A stretch of DNA of 64,000 bases from Phycisphaerales bacterium (GTDB lineage Bacteria > Planctomycetota > Phycisphaerae > Phycisphaerales > SM1A02), in assembly GCA_022446885.1 (NCBI GenBank), contig JAKVBU010000014.1:42465-106464 (forward strand), given 5' to 3'. The notes under the pieces were generated by a model. That model was not told the origin of the DNA, made no database searches, and was given only the letters and a program-made list of their open reading frames with translations. The translations under genes were made by a program, and so were the position numbers. Positions 34,338 through 44,015 of the stretch are shown here, one piece after another. Position 1 is the first letter of the stretch, and every line of letters starts with the position of its first letter.

Positions 34338-35480
34338 ATGGCAGCCCCCCCCAAGGCCAAGAACTCGCTCTGGCGTTCGGAATCCGCCCTGCTGTGCTCG
34401 GTGGTGACGCTCGTGATCTTCTTGATCTGGGGCGGTGGCTGGACAGGAAACCCGGCCCAATCGCCTGCACTCTCGGTAGTGCTCTTTTGCTGGCTCTTTG
34501 CCGTGATGCTCTGGTCGGCCTTCGGGGTTGTTCGGCACGCGGAATCGCTCGCCCACCTGTTGGGCGAACCACTGGGCACGCTCATCCTGACACTGTCGGT
34601 CATCGGCATCGAGGTCGTGATGATCGCCAGCGTCATGCTTACCGGCGAGAACAACCCGGCGCTTGCACGCGAGACGATGTTTGGCGTCTTGATGATTGTG
34701 CTGAATCTGCTTGTGGGGCTGACGTTGCTCCTGGGTGGACTGCGTCACCGAGAACAGGCATTCAATCTTCAAGGGGCGGGCGCTTATCTGGCCGTGTTCA
34801 TTCCACTGGCATCATTGGGACTGATCCTGCCGGTGTTCACCACCTCCACGCCTGATCCGACTGCTTCGCCCCTGCTGGCGATCTTCCTGAGTTTCGCCTG
34901 TCTGCTGCTCTACAGTGTTTTTCTGGGTATTCAGACGATGCGGCATCGTGGCTGGTTCCTGCCACCGCAAGTGGAAGGGCCTCCGGGCACACACACCTTC
35001 AAGGAGGAACATCCGCACGTCGAAGTTCGCTCCGTAAAGGTGCACGCGGTATTGCTCATCGCGACCATGATTCCGATCGTGGTGCTCGCCAAGTACATGG
35101 CGCTCTTCCTCGATGCCGGCATCGAAAGCGCCGGGCTGCCACCTGCGGCGGCAGGCCTCATTGTTGCCCTGCTCGTGCTGACTCCCGAGGGGCTGGGCGC
35201 CGTTCGTAGCGCATGGAATGACCACCTCATGCGCAGCGTCAACATCTGCCTCGGTTCGGCTTTGGCGACAATCGGGCTGACCATTCCCGCGGTACTTGCC
35301 GTGGCAGCCATCACAGGACACACCGTCGAGTTAGGGCTGCAACCAGTCGAAATGCTGCTCCTCATCGTGACCATGGCTGTTTGCATGGTGACCTTCGGGG
35401 GAGGCCGCACAAACGTCCTCCAAGGCGCCGTGCACCTTGTGTTGTTCCTCGCCTACGTCGTTCTGATTTTTGACTTCTGA
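34338..35480 (+). CDS. Calcium/proton antiporter, ChaA-like
   Basis: A 380-residue polytopic protein of the Ca2+/cation antiporter family. It has about eleven hydrophobic segments in two halves, each with an alpha repeat. In the first, RHAESLAHLLGEPLGTLIL and VIGIEVVMIASVM match the conserved GEPxGTLxLTLAVTxIEV signature of ChaA. In the second, LVLTPEGLGAVRSAWNDHLM carries the matching glutamate. It would expel calcium or sodium in exchange for protons at the inner membrane. It is divergent from the dockerin peptidase gene, and calcium export near dockerin-rich secreted genes may be coincidental. Confidence 0.88.
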   Translation: MAAPPKAKNSLWRSESALLCSVVTLVIFLIWGGGWTGNPAQSPALSVVLFCWLFAVMLWSAFGVVRHAESLAHLLGEPLGTLILTLSVIGIEVVMIASVMLTGENNPALARETMFGVLMIVLNLLVGLTLLLGGLRHREQAFNLQGAGAYLAVFIPLASLGLILPVFTTSTPDPTASPLLAIFLSFACLLLYSVFLGIQTMRHRGWFLPPQVEGPPGTHTFKEEHPHVEVRSVKVHAVLLIATMIPIVVLAKYMALFLDAGIESAGLPPAAAGLIVALLVLTPEGLGAVRSAWNDHLMRSVNICLGSALATIGLTIPAVLAVAAITGHTVELGLQPVEMLLLIVTMAVCMVTFGGGRTNVLQGAVHLVLFLAYVVLIFDF

Positions 35481-35638
35481 CGCAACTGGGTCGCAAGCGG
35501 CTCACTGAGGCGATCTTCCGCCTCGGAACCGACATATCCCCCTTGTGGACAACCCTTCGGCGGGCTTTTATCGGCCCCTGAGTGCAGGCATGCTCCTTCC
35601 ACACAACCCGCCCGGGAAAGAGGCGGAGGAGGAAGTCC

Positions 35639-36331
35639 ATGCGATTCACCACATGCGCGTTCGTTGCTGCGTTGTCTGTTTCAAGCCTTGCCCAAGGCGG
35701 GCTCGTCACGCTGGCCGGCGATCTCATCGGCGTCAATGCGATCGAGACCATTCCCGGCCAGCCCGGACAACCCGACTCATGGTCGATGCGAATCTACGCC
35801 GTCCTTGAGAACCCAGATGACACGCTGCAGAGCGTGTATGGCACAGGCGACGTCCCCATCTTCATCTCGACCTCGGCGATGTTCTACCAGAACACCTTTG
35901 GCGGCCCCACGTCGCTGGACATCGATCCGGGCGAGTATGAAGCACTCCCCGATCTGGCCTATGACTCGTGGATCACGATCGGGGCCGACTCCATGTTTGA
36001 CAACGATCTGGACGTCTCCGGCACCTCTTTCGTGGCCTTCAATGCTGGCAACCCGCTGTACGCACCTGCGGGTACGTGGAGTGTTACCGACGGCGCCGCT
36101 CAAGCCTCCCCAATGCTCATGGACGGGCAGTGGCGGGTGCTGCTGGGGCAGTTCTCGATCATCGGTCAACTGACGTCCACCCTGACGGTTCAGTTGAATC
36201 TCAGTGGCAATGACGCAGATGGCGGATCGTGGACCCAGGGCGGCTCATGGACATTCAATGGCGTTCCCGGGCCCGGCGCTCTGCCGCTTGCCGCTGTGGT
36301 CCTGTGCTCAAGACGCCGCCGCCGGGCGTGA
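35639..36331 (+). CDS. Secreted protein with short C-terminal sorting tail
   Basis: A 230-residue secreted protein. GGAGGAGGAAG precedes the ATG at 35639, and a signal peptide (CAFVAALSVSSLAQG) follows. The mature region is acidic and beta-rich with repeated aromatic/Asp patterns but no catalytic motif. It ends VPGPGALPLAAVVLCSRRRRR, the same design as the riboswitch-controlled protein at 18960-19520: a Pro motif, a hydrophobic segment and an Arg cluster. This resembles PEP-CTERM-like tags that are processed by an exosortase. No exosortase is in the window. Confidence 0.82.
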   Translation: MRFTTCAFVAALSVSSLAQGGLVTLAGDLIGVNAIETIPGQPGQPDSWSMRIYAVLENPDDTLQSVYGTGDVPIFISTSAMFYQNTFGGPTSLDIDPGEYEALPDLAYDSWITIGADSMFDNDLDVSGTSFVAFNAGNPLYAPAGTWSVTDGAAQASPMLMDGQWRVLLGQFSIIGQLTSTLTVQLNLSGNDADGGSWTQGGSWTFNGVPGPGALPLAAVVLCSRRRRRA

Positions 36332-36397
36332 CCTGATCGGGCTCGGTAGCATCGGTCCCAGTCATTCGCCGCAGTTACGGGGCGAGGAAGGGATGTC

Positions 36398-38155
36398 ATG
36401 GCCAGAATGCTCAGTGATCAGGTGCTTGAAACGCTCAAGTCCGTAGGTGTCCGTCGAATCTTCGGCATACCTGGCGACACGATCGACACGCTCATGGAGA
36501 GCTTGCGAACGGAGCCCGAGGTTGAATTCGTGGTGTGCCGCCACGAGGCCAACGCGGCCTTCATGGCTTCGGGCGATGCGCGAGTCTCGGGCGGGCTGGG
36601 CGTGGCTGTCGCCTGCCAGGGCCCGGGCACCAACAACCTGATCAATGGCCTCGCCGATGCCGCCGGGGATCGCATTCCGGTGCTCTGCCTGACTGGTCAA
36701 GTTGACTCTGATCGCATTGGATCGGGCATGCCCCAGGAGTCCAGCCAGATCAAGTTGCTCGACGAGATCACGGTGTTCAACGCCGAGGCCCGCACGCCCA
36801 ACAACCTGATGGAGTTGCTGCACATTGCCATCAACGCCGCCCTCACCAAGCGGGGCGTTGCGCACATCTCTGTGCCATCGAACGTCATGTTGCAGAACGC
36901 GGTGCACTACCCCCTGCCGGTGCCGGTGACAGACCACGATTCAGAACTCGTGCCATCGGACGAGATCATCAAGGGCGCTGTTGATGCGATCAACGCCGCC
37001 AAGCGGCCGGTGATTTTGTACGGAAGCGGCTCAAGATCAGCAGCCCAGCAGATCGTGTCACTCTCGGAGAAGTTGCAGGCCCCCCTGCTGCACACCACTC
37101 GTTCCAAAGACATCATCGACAACAACCACGGCAACGTCCTCGGCGGCATCGGCATCATGGGAAATCACCCGGCGAACCATGCGATGCACGAGGCCGATCT
37201 CCTGCTCATCGTCGGCTGCAATTTCGCCTGGCGCCAGTTCTACCCATCGGGCGTGCCGATCGTGAAGATCGACATCGATCCCGAGCACCTGGCAACGCAC
37301 ATCCCGGTCACCCATCCAATTCTGGCATCGGCTCGGCCCGCGGTACAGGCCCTGCTGGACTCGGTGGATGACCGAACTGACGACGCATTCCTGAAGAAGT
37401 CTCGCAAACCGCTTGTGAAACTCATCGACGACTGGACCTTCAAGGCCAAGGCGACCAAGCCCGGCAAGCCGGTGCACCCGGCGGCCATCATGGACGCCAT
37501 CGCCCAGACCATGGACGACGACGCCATCGTGTGCGGCGATTCGGGTTCAACCACGATCTGGTTCAACAACGTCGTGCGAATCACGCCCAAACAGCGTTTC
37601 ATCTGGAGCGCCAATCTGGCGACTCTGGGCGGCGGCATGCCACAGGCGATCGGCGCCAGTTTCGCCGCCCCGGATCGACAGGTGATCATGATCGGCGGCG
37701 ACGGTGGTTTCCAGATGTCAATTCAGGATCTCGTCACGGCCGCCATGTACGAGCGACCGATCAAGTGCTTCATTCTCAACAACGGTTGCTACAAGTTCAT
37801 TGAGTTCGAGGAAGCCAGCCACGACGGCAATGTCGCATCGGGCACTCGCTTCCTGAATCCCGACTATGCGGCACTTGCCGAAGCTTGCCACTGCAAAGGT
37901 ATCTCCGTGTCGGAGTACGATCAGTTGCTCCCGGCTGTGCAGGAGGCGCTCGCCCATGATGGCCCCTGTGTTGTCGACTGCAACACCGATCCAGATGCCC
38001 TCATGATTCCGCCGGCCGTCACGAAGCACATGGCGCTCAACTACGTCAAGAGTGAGATCAAGAGCTGGTTCTCGCCGCCCTCGCCCGAGATCCTGCATCT
38101 CGCTGCCCAGGCAGAGGCCGAAATGCAGCGAAAGCACGACGAGGCTGCTGGCTGA
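36398..38155 (+). CDS. Thiamine-diphosphate-dependent pyruvate oxidase/dehydrogenase-like enzyme
   Basis: A 585-residue ThDP enzyme, length typical of acetolactate synthase or PoxB relatives. The N-terminal Glu-region is FVVCRHEANAAFMASG with GVAVACQGPGTNNLING. The C-terminal ThDP motif is IGGDGGFQMSIQDLVTAAMY followed about 20 residues on by ILNN. The central segment binds FAD/ADP in such enzymes. The C-terminal tail (KHMALNYVKSEIKSWF) is amphipathic, like the membrane-binding helix of quinone-dependent PoxB. The likely reaction is oxidative decarboxylation of pyruvate to acetate, feeding electrons to quinone. Acetolactate synthase is an alternative but lacks its small subunit here. GAGGAAGGG lies upstream of the ATG. 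Confidence 0.82.
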   Translation: MARMLSDQVLETLKSVGVRRIFGIPGDTIDTLMESLRTEPEVEFVVCRHEANAAFMASGDARVSGGLGVAVACQGPGTNNLINGLADAAGDRIPVLCLTGQVDSDRIGSGMPQESSQIKLLDEITVFNAEARTPNNLMELLHIAINAALTKRGVAHISVPSNVMLQNAVHYPLPVPVTDHDSELVPSDEIIKGAVDAINAAKRPVILYGSGSRSAAQQIVSLSEKLQAPLLHTTRSKDIIDNNHGNVLGGIGIMGNHPANHAMHEADLLLIVGCNFAWRQFYPSGVPIVKIDIDPEHLATHIPVTHPILASARPAVQALLDSVDDRTDDAFLKKSRKPLVKLIDDWTFKAKATKPGKPVHPAAIMDAIAQTMDDDAIVCGDSGSTTIWFNNVVRITPKQRFIWSANLATLGGGMPQAIGASFAAPDRQVIMIGGDGGFQMSIQDLVTAAMYERPIKCFILNNGCYKFIEFEEASHDGNVASGTRFLNPDYAALAEACHCKGISVSEYDQLLPAVQEALAHDGPCVVDCNTDPDALMIPPAVTKHMALNYVKSEIKSWFSPPSPEILHLAAQAEAEMQRKHDEAAG

Positions 38156-38164
38156 GCGGGGCCC

Positions 38165-38746
38165 TCAGCAGGGGCCCCAAGCCGAGACGATTGCGAGCAC
38201 GTCATCGACGTTTGTCATGCCGTCTCCATTGGTATCGCCCCCACTACCTGCGGACCAATGAGCGAGCACGATGAGGAGATCATCTACGCCCACGTCTCCG
38301 CTCTGATCGAGATCGGCGCCGCATGTTGGCTCCAGAGCCAACACGCCCGGCCCGGTGACTTCGATCATGTTGCCTCCTGCGTCGGCGAAGATCACCCCGC
38401 CAAGCTCGAGTTGCGGCGTGCCCTCCGGCACGACAACACTGATGAGGTGTAGCGGGGCATCAAGCGGCGGGATCATGCCCTCCTGATCGACAGCAAATGC
38501 CAGCACAAGATGCTCCACCACGTGAACCTGCCACCCGAGTGCCTCGGTTTCGCCCCCGTTGGCGGCCATGAAGACGCACCCTGTAGGCTCAAACTGGAAG
38601 CCCGCCAGCATCTGATCGCTCTGCCAGAACAGTTCAGCCTGGGTCCCGGTCGCATCGATCTGCACATCGCCCCACTGCAGCACACCGCTGCCATGTGCGC
38701 TGGTCACAGCGAGGATCAACAGCAGTGTGCATGCCAAGCGGCCCAT
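38165..38746 (-). CDS. Small secreted protein with dockerin-like C-terminus
   Basis: A 193-residue protein from the ATG at 38746 (the frame extends upstream through polar sequence without signal features). The signal peptide is LACTLLLILAVTSAHG. A short central beta region of about 100 residues (VLQWGDVQIDATG) looks like a cohesin-like or Ig-like small domain, but this is weak. It ends with a dockerin pair, DLDQSGDVGVDDLLIVLAHW and DTNGDGMTNVDDVLAIVSAWG. It is the shortest of the five dockerin proteins. The gene is divergent from pntA. Confidence 0.75.
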   Translation of the reverse strand: MGRLACTLLLILAVTSAHGSGVLQWGDVQIDATGTQAELFWQSDQMLAGFQFEPTGCVFMAANGGETEALGWQVHVVEHLVLAFAVDQEGMIPPLDAPLHLISVVVPEGTPQLELGGVIFADAGGNMIEVTGPGVLALEPTCGADLDQSGDVGVDDLLIVLAHWSAGSGGDTNGDGMTNVDDVLAIVSAWGPC

Positions 38747-38859
38747 GGCCCGATCCTGCCCCGCTGGCCGAGGTTGGTCAAGCGCCGAGCCCCCCAAAAA
38801 CCCCCTCCGACTCCTGCTAGGCTGCCCACGGCCACTTCGGCCCGGAGCCCCCTGCCCAG

Positions 38860-40422
38860 ATGAACATCGGCATTCCCCGTGAAGTTCAAGCCGATGAGCA
38901 TCGCGTGGCGGTGGTGCCCTCGACGCTGGAGCGCCTTCGAAAGGCGGGCTTTGACATCCTTGTGGAGTCGGGTGCTGGAGCCAGGGCTGAGGCAAAGGAC
39001 GGCAAGTACGTTGAGATGGGCGCGACCATCGTGCCCGATGCCCGATCACTCTTTGAAGGCAGCGACGTCCTCCTCAAGATCAACCCTCCAACCGAGGGGG
39101 AGATCGCCCTACTTCGACCCGGGCAAACACTGATTTCATTCATCAACCCAGCCGACGATGGGAACCGCGTGCAGGCGATTGCTCAGACTGGCGCCTCGGT
39201 GCTGGCTATGGATCAGGTGCCGCGGATCAGCCGGGCCCAGAAACTCGACGCCCTGAGCGCTCTGGCGAACATCGCTGGATATCGAGCCGTCATCGAGGCG
39301 GCCCACCACTTCGGGCGGTTCTTCGCTGGGCAAATGACGGCGGCGGGCAAGGTGCCACCGGCCCGGATACTGGTGATCGGTGGCGGCGTGGCGGGCCTGG
39401 CCGCAATCACAGCTGCTCGTGGCTTGGGCGCCATCGTGCGTGCATTCGACACTCGGCTCGCCGTGAAGGAACAAGTGGAGAGCCTTGGCGCTGAGTTTCT
39501 CGTGTTGGACTTCGAGGAGTCAGGTGAGGGCGACGGTGGATACGCCAAGGTCATGTCCGACGCGTTCCTCGAAGCGGAACGAAAACTGTTCGCCGAGCAG
39601 GCGATCGATGTAGACATCATCGTCACCACCGCCAATATCCCCGGCCGAGAGGCCCCCAAGCTCATCACGTCGGGAATGGTGGAGAGCATGCGGGAGGGGT
39701 CGGTGATCGTCGATCTGGCTGCCGAACGTGGCGGCAATTGCTCGCTGACACAGCCAGGTGAAGTTGTTGTACACCACGGCGTCACCATCATCGGGTGGAC
39801 TGATCTGCCCGGGCGGATGCCGGAACTCTCCAGCCGGCTCTATGGCAACGCACTGGCGGCAATGATCGAAGAGTTGGGCGGGGCCGATGACTGGAACATT
39901 GATCTCGACAATGAGGTCATTCGAGGGTCGCTTGTGGCTCACGGCGGCGAGGTCACTTGGCCACCACCTGCGCCCTCTGAACCCACGCAGGAAAAGAACT
40001 ACGCCAAGGATTTCGGCGAACGACCCCAGGCCGAGAAAACAGAGACCGCAGAGGCTACGACCGAGGCGGCCAAGTCATCCCCCGTTGGCCTCGTGCTTTC
40101 GTTGATCGCAGCGGCAGCGCTGACAATCTGCATCGGCCTCTGGGCCCCGGCCGACTTCACCATGCACTTCACTGTGTTCGTTCTGGCGTGTTTCGTTGGC
40201 TGGCAACTGGTGTGGAATGTCACCCCTGCGCTGCACACGCCTCTGATGAGCATCACTAATGCGGTAAGCGGCATCATCATCCTTGGGGGACTGCTGCACT
40301 TGTCCGTAGATTCAACCACCGCCGCAGTCGTGCTGGGAGCGCTGGCGGTGTTCTTCGCCACCATCAACATCGCAGGCGGGTTCCTGGTCACCCGTCGCAT
40401 GCTCGCCATGTTCAGGAAGTAG
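38860..40422 (+). CDS. pntA: NAD(P) transhydrogenase subunit alpha
   Basis: A 520-residue alpha subunit of proton-translocating transhydrogenase. The N-terminal domain (dI) binds NAD(H): [18 protein letters not shown], then [20 protein letters not shown] with the GxGxxG fold, and [20 protein letters not shown]. Residues of about 405-515 contain four hydrophobic segments ([35 protein letters not shown]), the alpha part of membrane domain dII. PntAB transfers hydride between NADH and NADP+ coupled to proton flux. It is followed by pntB six bases after its stop, and it is divergent from the small dockerin gene. Confidence 0.96.
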   Translation: MNIGIPREVQADEHRVAVVPSTLERLRKAGFDILVESGAGARAEAKDGKYVEMGATIVPDARSLFEGSDVLLKINPPTEGEIALLRPGQTLISFINPADDGNRVQAIAQTGASVLAMDQVPRISRAQKLDALSALANIAGYRAVIEAAHHFGRFFAGQMTAAGKVPPARILVIGGGVAGLAAITAARGLGAIVRAFDTRLAVKEQVESLGAEFLVLDFEESGEGDGGYAKVMSDAFLEAERKLFAEQAIDVDIIVTTANIPGREAPKLITSGMVESMREGSVIVDLAAERGGNCSLTQPGEVVVHHGVTIIGWTDLPGRMPELSSRLYGNALAAMIEELGGADDWNIDLDNEVIRGSLVAHGGEVTWPPPAPSEPTQEKNYAKDFGERPQAEKTETAEATTEAAKSSPVGLVLSLIAAAALTICIGLWAPADFTMHFTVFVLACFVGWQLVWNVTPALHTPLMSITNAVSGIIILGGLLHLSVDSTTAAVVLGALAVFFATINIAGGFLVTRRMLAMFRK

Positions 40423-40428
40423 CCGCCG

Positions 40429-41823
40429 GTGCCGCCAAACCTCGCCACCATCATCTACCTCGTGGCAGCCGTGCTCTTCATGTTGAGCCTCGGCGGGCTG
40501 TCTCGTCAGGAAACCGCAAAACGCGGCACGATCTGCGGCATCGTCGGCATGCTTCTGGCGCTGGCTACCAGCATTCTGAGTGACGAGGTAGGGCTCTATG
40601 GCATTGTGGCCCTGTCCATGGTGCCTGCCGCACTCATCGGTGGCTTCCTCGCCATGCGGGTGCAGATGACGGGCATGCCGCAATTGGTTGCGCTGCTGCA
40701 CTCGTTCGTTGGTGCGGCGGCTGTGCTGGTGGGATTTGCGTCCTATCTCGACTCTGGCCAACTCGAAGGTGCCGCGCTGCTGGTGCATCACATCGAGGTC
40801 TATCTGGGCGTTGGAATCGGCGCCATCACGTTCACGGGATCGATCATCGCCTGCCTGAAACTGCACGGCACGATGTCGGGCAAGCCTCTCCTGATTCCGG
40901 GCCGGCACTTCCTCAACCTCCTGGTGCTGCTTGTCACGATCGGTTTGGGCATCTGGATGGTGGCCACCCATGATCAAACGACGGGCGTCGTGCTCCTGCT
41001 GATCGCCACTGGCTTGACCGGCCTGTTGGGTGTGCACATGGTGATGGCTATCGGCGGCGCAGACATGCCCGTCGTGGTGTCGATGCTGAACTCCTATTCG
41101 GGCTGGGCCGCGGCCGCAGCCGGCTTCATGCTGGGCAATGATCTGCTGATCATCACGGGCGCTCTGGTGGGCAGCAGCGGCGCGATCCTCTCCTTGATCA
41201 TGTGCCGCGGCATGAATCGCTCATTGGCCAACGTGGTCCTTGGCGGATTCGGCACAGATGGAAGCGCGCCCACTGGCGAAGGGCCCCAGGGTGAAGTCAT
41301 CTCGATCGAACCGGAGGCGTCCGCCGAGTTGATGCAGCAGGCATCGAGCGTCGTGATCGTGCCCGGCTACGGCATGGCGGTCGCGCAGGCTCAGCATACG
41401 CTGGCGCAGGTCACGAAGCTGCTTCGTGACAGCGGCGTCGAGGTGCGTTTCGCCATTCACCCCGTCGCCGGGCGGTTGCCTGGTCACATGAACGTGCTGC
41501 TGGCTGAAGCGGGCATCCCCTACGACATCGTGCTGGAGATGGACGAGATCAATGACGATCTCCCCGACACCGATGTGGTGCTTGTGATCGGGGCCAACGA
41601 CATCGTCAATCCCAGCGCCGAGAACGACCCAGCAAGCCCGATCGCCGGCATGCCGGTGCTTCAGGTGTGGAAGAGCGGCACAGTGATCGTCATGAAGCGA
41701 AGCATGGGGACGGGATATGCCGGTGTGGGCAACCCGCTCTTCTTCAATGACAACACGCGAATGCTCTTCGGCGATGCTGGCGCCAGCGTCGAGTCGATGC
41801 TGGCTTCGCTCCGAAAGGAGTAG
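40429..41823 (+). CDS. pntB: NAD(P) transhydrogenase subunit beta
   Basis: A 464-residue beta subunit, starting at GTG six bases after pntA. About nine transmembrane segments come first, including [21 protein letters not shown] with the conserved proton-channel His, and [19 protein letters not shown]. The C-terminal NADP-binding dIII begins [16 protein letters not shown] and contains [20 protein letters not shown] and [11 protein letters not shown]. Together with PntA it forms the energy-linked transhydrogenase that supplies NADPH. The methyltransferase gene begins seven bases after its stop, so a three-gene operon is likely. Confidence 0.97.
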   Translation: MPPNLATIIYLVAAVLFMLSLGGLSRQETAKRGTICGIVGMLLALATSILSDEVGLYGIVALSMVPAALIGGFLAMRVQMTGMPQLVALLHSFVGAAAVLVGFASYLDSGQLEGAALLVHHIEVYLGVGIGAITFTGSIIACLKLHGTMSGKPLLIPGRHFLNLLVLLVTIGLGIWMVATHDQTTGVVLLLIATGLTGLLGVHMVMAIGGADMPVVVSMLNSYSGWAAAAAGFMLGNDLLIITGALVGSSGAILSLIMCRGMNRSLANVVLGGFGTDGSAPTGEGPQGEVISIEPEASAELMQQASSVVIVPGYGMAVAQAQHTLAQVTKLLRDSGVEVRFAIHPVAGRLPGHMNVLLAEAGIPYDIVLEMDEINDDLPDTDVVLVIGANDIVNPSAENDPASPIAGMPVLQVWKSGTVIVMKRSMGTGYAGVGNPLFFNDNTRMLFGDAGASVESMLASLRKE

Positions 41824-41830
41824 CCTGCCT

Positions 41831-42544
41831 GTGGACGTTGAATTCACACATGTCCGCAATCTGACGGGATACATGCAACGTGTCGTGCATCGGCTCTCCC
41901 AAGAACCGCCCGGCAGAATTCTTGACGTGCCCGCCGGAGCTGGACAGGTATCCGAAGCACTGCGATCGCTCGGGCACGAGGTCGTGTCCGGTGACATCAA
42001 TGAAGATCAAGAGCACTTCGTCAAGGTCGATCTCGAGGGTGCGTTCCCATTCGAAACCGACAGCTTCGACGTGGCGATCTGCCTGGAGGGCATCGAGCAT
42101 GTGCTCAACGGTGTCTGGACGCTGTCAGAGCTGATTCGTATCGTTCGGCCCGGTGGGCTGGTGTGCATCAGCACCCCCAACGTGATGAACTACTACTCCC
42201 GGTGGCACGCCCTGCTGCATGGCTATCCGTACCAATTCACCCCTACATTCACCAGACGGTCTACAGGCGGCCCAACAGATCGCGGTCATGTGAATCCCAT
42301 GTCGCTGTTGCGGTTGGATTATGTCCTCGGCGAGTTGGGGGCGGACATCATCTCCGTCGATGGTGACAAGACGAAACGCAGGTGGATGCTTCCCATGCTT
42401 GCGCCACTGGCTTGGTTGGGCGATGCCCTTCGGCCGAAGGACCCTGCTGAGTCGGGCCGAAATCTCAACGATCTTCGACGGTGGATGAGATCGCGGCCTC
42501 TGCGACGATCGCGTTCATTGATCGTCTGGGCCCGAGTTCAATAG
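41831..42544 (+). CDS. Class I SAM-dependent methyltransferase
   Basis: A 237-residue protein, from GTG at 41831 just after pntB. Motif I ILDVPAGAGQVSEAL (about 27-41) has Pro-Ala in place of the usual GCG. The acidic loop is VVSGDINED, motif IV is FDVAICLEGIEHV and motif VI is RIVRPGGLVCISTPN. These features match Methyltransf_11-like enzymes. Longer frames reach upstream into pntB but have no methyltransferase residues. The acceptor is unknown. The tail resembles the methyltransferase at 13031-13852 in its STPN/RTPN motif. Confidence 0.85.
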   Translation: MDVEFTHVRNLTGYMQRVVHRLSQEPPGRILDVPAGAGQVSEALRSLGHEVVSGDINEDQEHFVKVDLEGAFPFETDSFDVAICLEGIEHVLNGVWTLSELIRIVRPGGLVCISTPNVMNYYSRWHALLHGYPYQFTPTFTRRSTGGPTDRGHVNPMSLLRLDYVLGELGADIISVDGDKTKRRWMLPMLAPLAWLGDALRPKDPAESGRNLNDLRRWMRSRPLRRSRSLIVWARVQ

Positions 42545-42562
42545 CAAAGGAAGCCATGAACA

Positions 42563-42594
42563 AATCAGCCCGCAGCAGATGCTGCGGGCTGATT
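42563..42594. terminator. Bidirectional hairpin between methyltransferase and tRNA-Ala
   Basis: A perfect inverted repeat AATCAGCCCGCAGC / GCTGCGGGCTGATT with a 4-base AGAT loop (14-bp stem). It lies 18 bases after the methyltransferase stop and just past the tRNA 3' end on the other strand. It lacks a clear T-run on either side. Confidence 0.65.
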
Positions 42595-42598
42595 CATG

Positions 42599-42671
42599 TG
42601 GAGCCGATCGGGCTTGAACCGACGACCTCCTGCATGCCATGCAGGCGCTCTCCCAACTGAGCTACGGCCCC
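42599..42671 (-). tRNA. tRNA-Ala (anticodon GGC)
   Basis: A complete 73-base cloverleaf on the minus strand. The acceptor stem GGGGCCG (5') pairs with CGGCTCC and a discriminator A follows. D-arm AGCTCAGTTGGGAGAGCG, anticodon stem CCTGC/GCAGG with loop ATGGCAT (GGC reads Ala GCC codons), and T-arm GTTCAAGC-type loop are all present. CCA is not encoded; the next bases are CA. Confidence 0.95.
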
Positions 42672-42749
42672 TGAGGTCTGAATTGTGCGGAGCATTCTAC
42701 CAGCGGACGAGGCCGGTGGCCTGCCCGTGAACAGCCGCCCCTGATTGGA

Positions 42750-43079
42750 TCAGAGCAGTTCCTCGATGGCCTCGGCGTACTGCTCCTTGGGCTGCAGGCC
42801 GACAAACTTTTTGGCGACCTCCCCGTTCTTGAACAGCAATACGGTGGGGATCGACATGATCTGGTGCTTGGCTGCCACCTCGCGGTGATCGTCGATGTTC
42901 ATTTTGCCCACCTTGGCCCGGCCGGCGAAGTCGCCAGCCAGTTCCTCGATCGTCGGCGTGAGCATCTTGCAGGGGCCGCACCACTCAGCCCAGAAATCGA
43001 CCAGCACAGGCTGATCACTCTGGAGTACGTCCGCGTCGAAAGCGTCATCGGTGAAGGTGAGGGTGGCGTCGCCGGCCAT
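42750..43079 (-). CDS. trxA: Thioredoxin
   Basis: A 109-residue thioredoxin with the redox motif WCGPC in VDFWAEWCGPCKMLTP, the conserved VGKMNIDDH strand, and the cis-proline in IMSIPTVLLFKNG. It reduces protein disulfides in the cytoplasm and has no signal peptide. The ATG at 43079 is preceded by AGGAG at 11 bases; an in-frame ATG 27 bases earlier is possible but lacks conserved sequence. Confidence 0.96.
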   Translation of the reverse strand: MAGDATLTFTDDAFDADVLQSDQPVLVDFWAEWCGPCKMLTPTIEELAGDFAGRAKVGKMNIDDHREVAAKHQIMSIPTVLLFKNGEVAKKFVGLQPKEQYAEAIEELL

Positions 43080-43130
43080 CGAATGAGTCTCCTGTTGAGC
43101 CGGCACTCAGCCGGCGGGGAATGGGGCAGT

Positions 43131-44015
43131 CTAGCAGCCTCGGGGGCTCGATTCCGCAATCGATGCGCCCAACTGCTCCAGAGCCCCGCGATGCACCCAA
43201 GGCGCGTGTACGCGGAACAGTCGGATGCCGGAGGCGTACTGCGTGGCGGTCACCTGAGCCGAGGCCTCGTCGAGCTCGTGCGGAGGCCGCCCCCCGGCAA
43301 CAGCCCCGATGAATGACTTGCGGCTGGCAGCAGCAAGCACCGGCCGACCGGAGGCCACCAGCAGCGCCGATGCCTCAATCAGCGCCCAGTTCTGGACGAC
43401 GCTCTTGCCGAAGCCCAGCCCGGGATCAATGCAGATTGCACCGCGGGCGATACCTGCTGCCTCAGCCTGCCCTGCCCGTTGCTCCAGCCACTGAATCACC
43501 TGAGAGACGACATCGCCTTCCATGGGTGGTCGCTCGTAGTTCGTACTGAACTGGTCCTGATCTGGCGGGCAGTGGCGGTGCATGAGGATGAGCCCGCAAC
43601 CACGCCGAGCAGCCAGATCGAACATGCAATCATCCTCTTCACCAGCGGCGACGTCGTTGATTGCATCAGCTCCGGCATCGAGCGCCGCCTCCGCCACGGC
43701 AGCCAGCGTCGTATCAATCGTGATGATCGCGTCCGATGCGGATCGAATCCCCTCGATAACCGGCAGCACCCGATCGATCTGCACCTGAGCATCGATCCTC
43801 GTCGCGCCTGGCCGGGTGGACTCTCCGCCTACATCCACACCTGACGCCCCGGACTCGATCATCTCCAGCGCGCCATCAATGGCATGTGTTGCGTCACGCC
43901 ATCGCCCGCCGTCACTGAAGGAGTCCGGCGTGCAGTTGACGATGCCAAGCAGATGGGGTTGACTCAGCGGCAACTCCCCCGCTGCCAGCAGCCAGCCCGA
44001 CGCGGGCGAACTCAC
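43131..44015 (-). CDS. folP: Dihydropteroate synthase
   Basis: A 294-residue TIM-barrel enzyme. It has the signature LLGIVNCTPDSFSDGGRW, the pterin-binding VDVGGESTRPGA, ITIDTT, DAINDVAAG, LMHRHC, DPGLGFGKS and ASRKSFIGA. It joins 6-hydroxymethyl-dihydropterin pyrophosphate and p-aminobenzoate in folate synthesis. The start is GTG at 44015, whose GTGA overlaps the glmS stop, implying translational coupling. A folate-related 5-formyl-THF cyclo-ligase is encoded at 47131. Confidence 0.96.
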   Translation of the reverse strand: MSSPASGWLLAAGELPLSQPHLLGIVNCTPDSFSDGGRWRDATHAIDGALEMIESGASGVDVGGESTRPGATRIDAQVQIDRVLPVIEGIRSASDAIITIDTTLAAVAEAALDAGADAINDVAAGEEDDCMFDLAARRGCGLILMHRHCPPDQDQFSTNYERPPMEGDVVSQVIQWLEQRAGQAEAAGIARGAICIDPGLGFGKSVVQNWALIEASALLVASGRPVLAAASRKSFIGAVAGGRPPHELDEASAQVTATQYASGIRLFRVHAPWVHRGALEQLGASIAESSPRGC

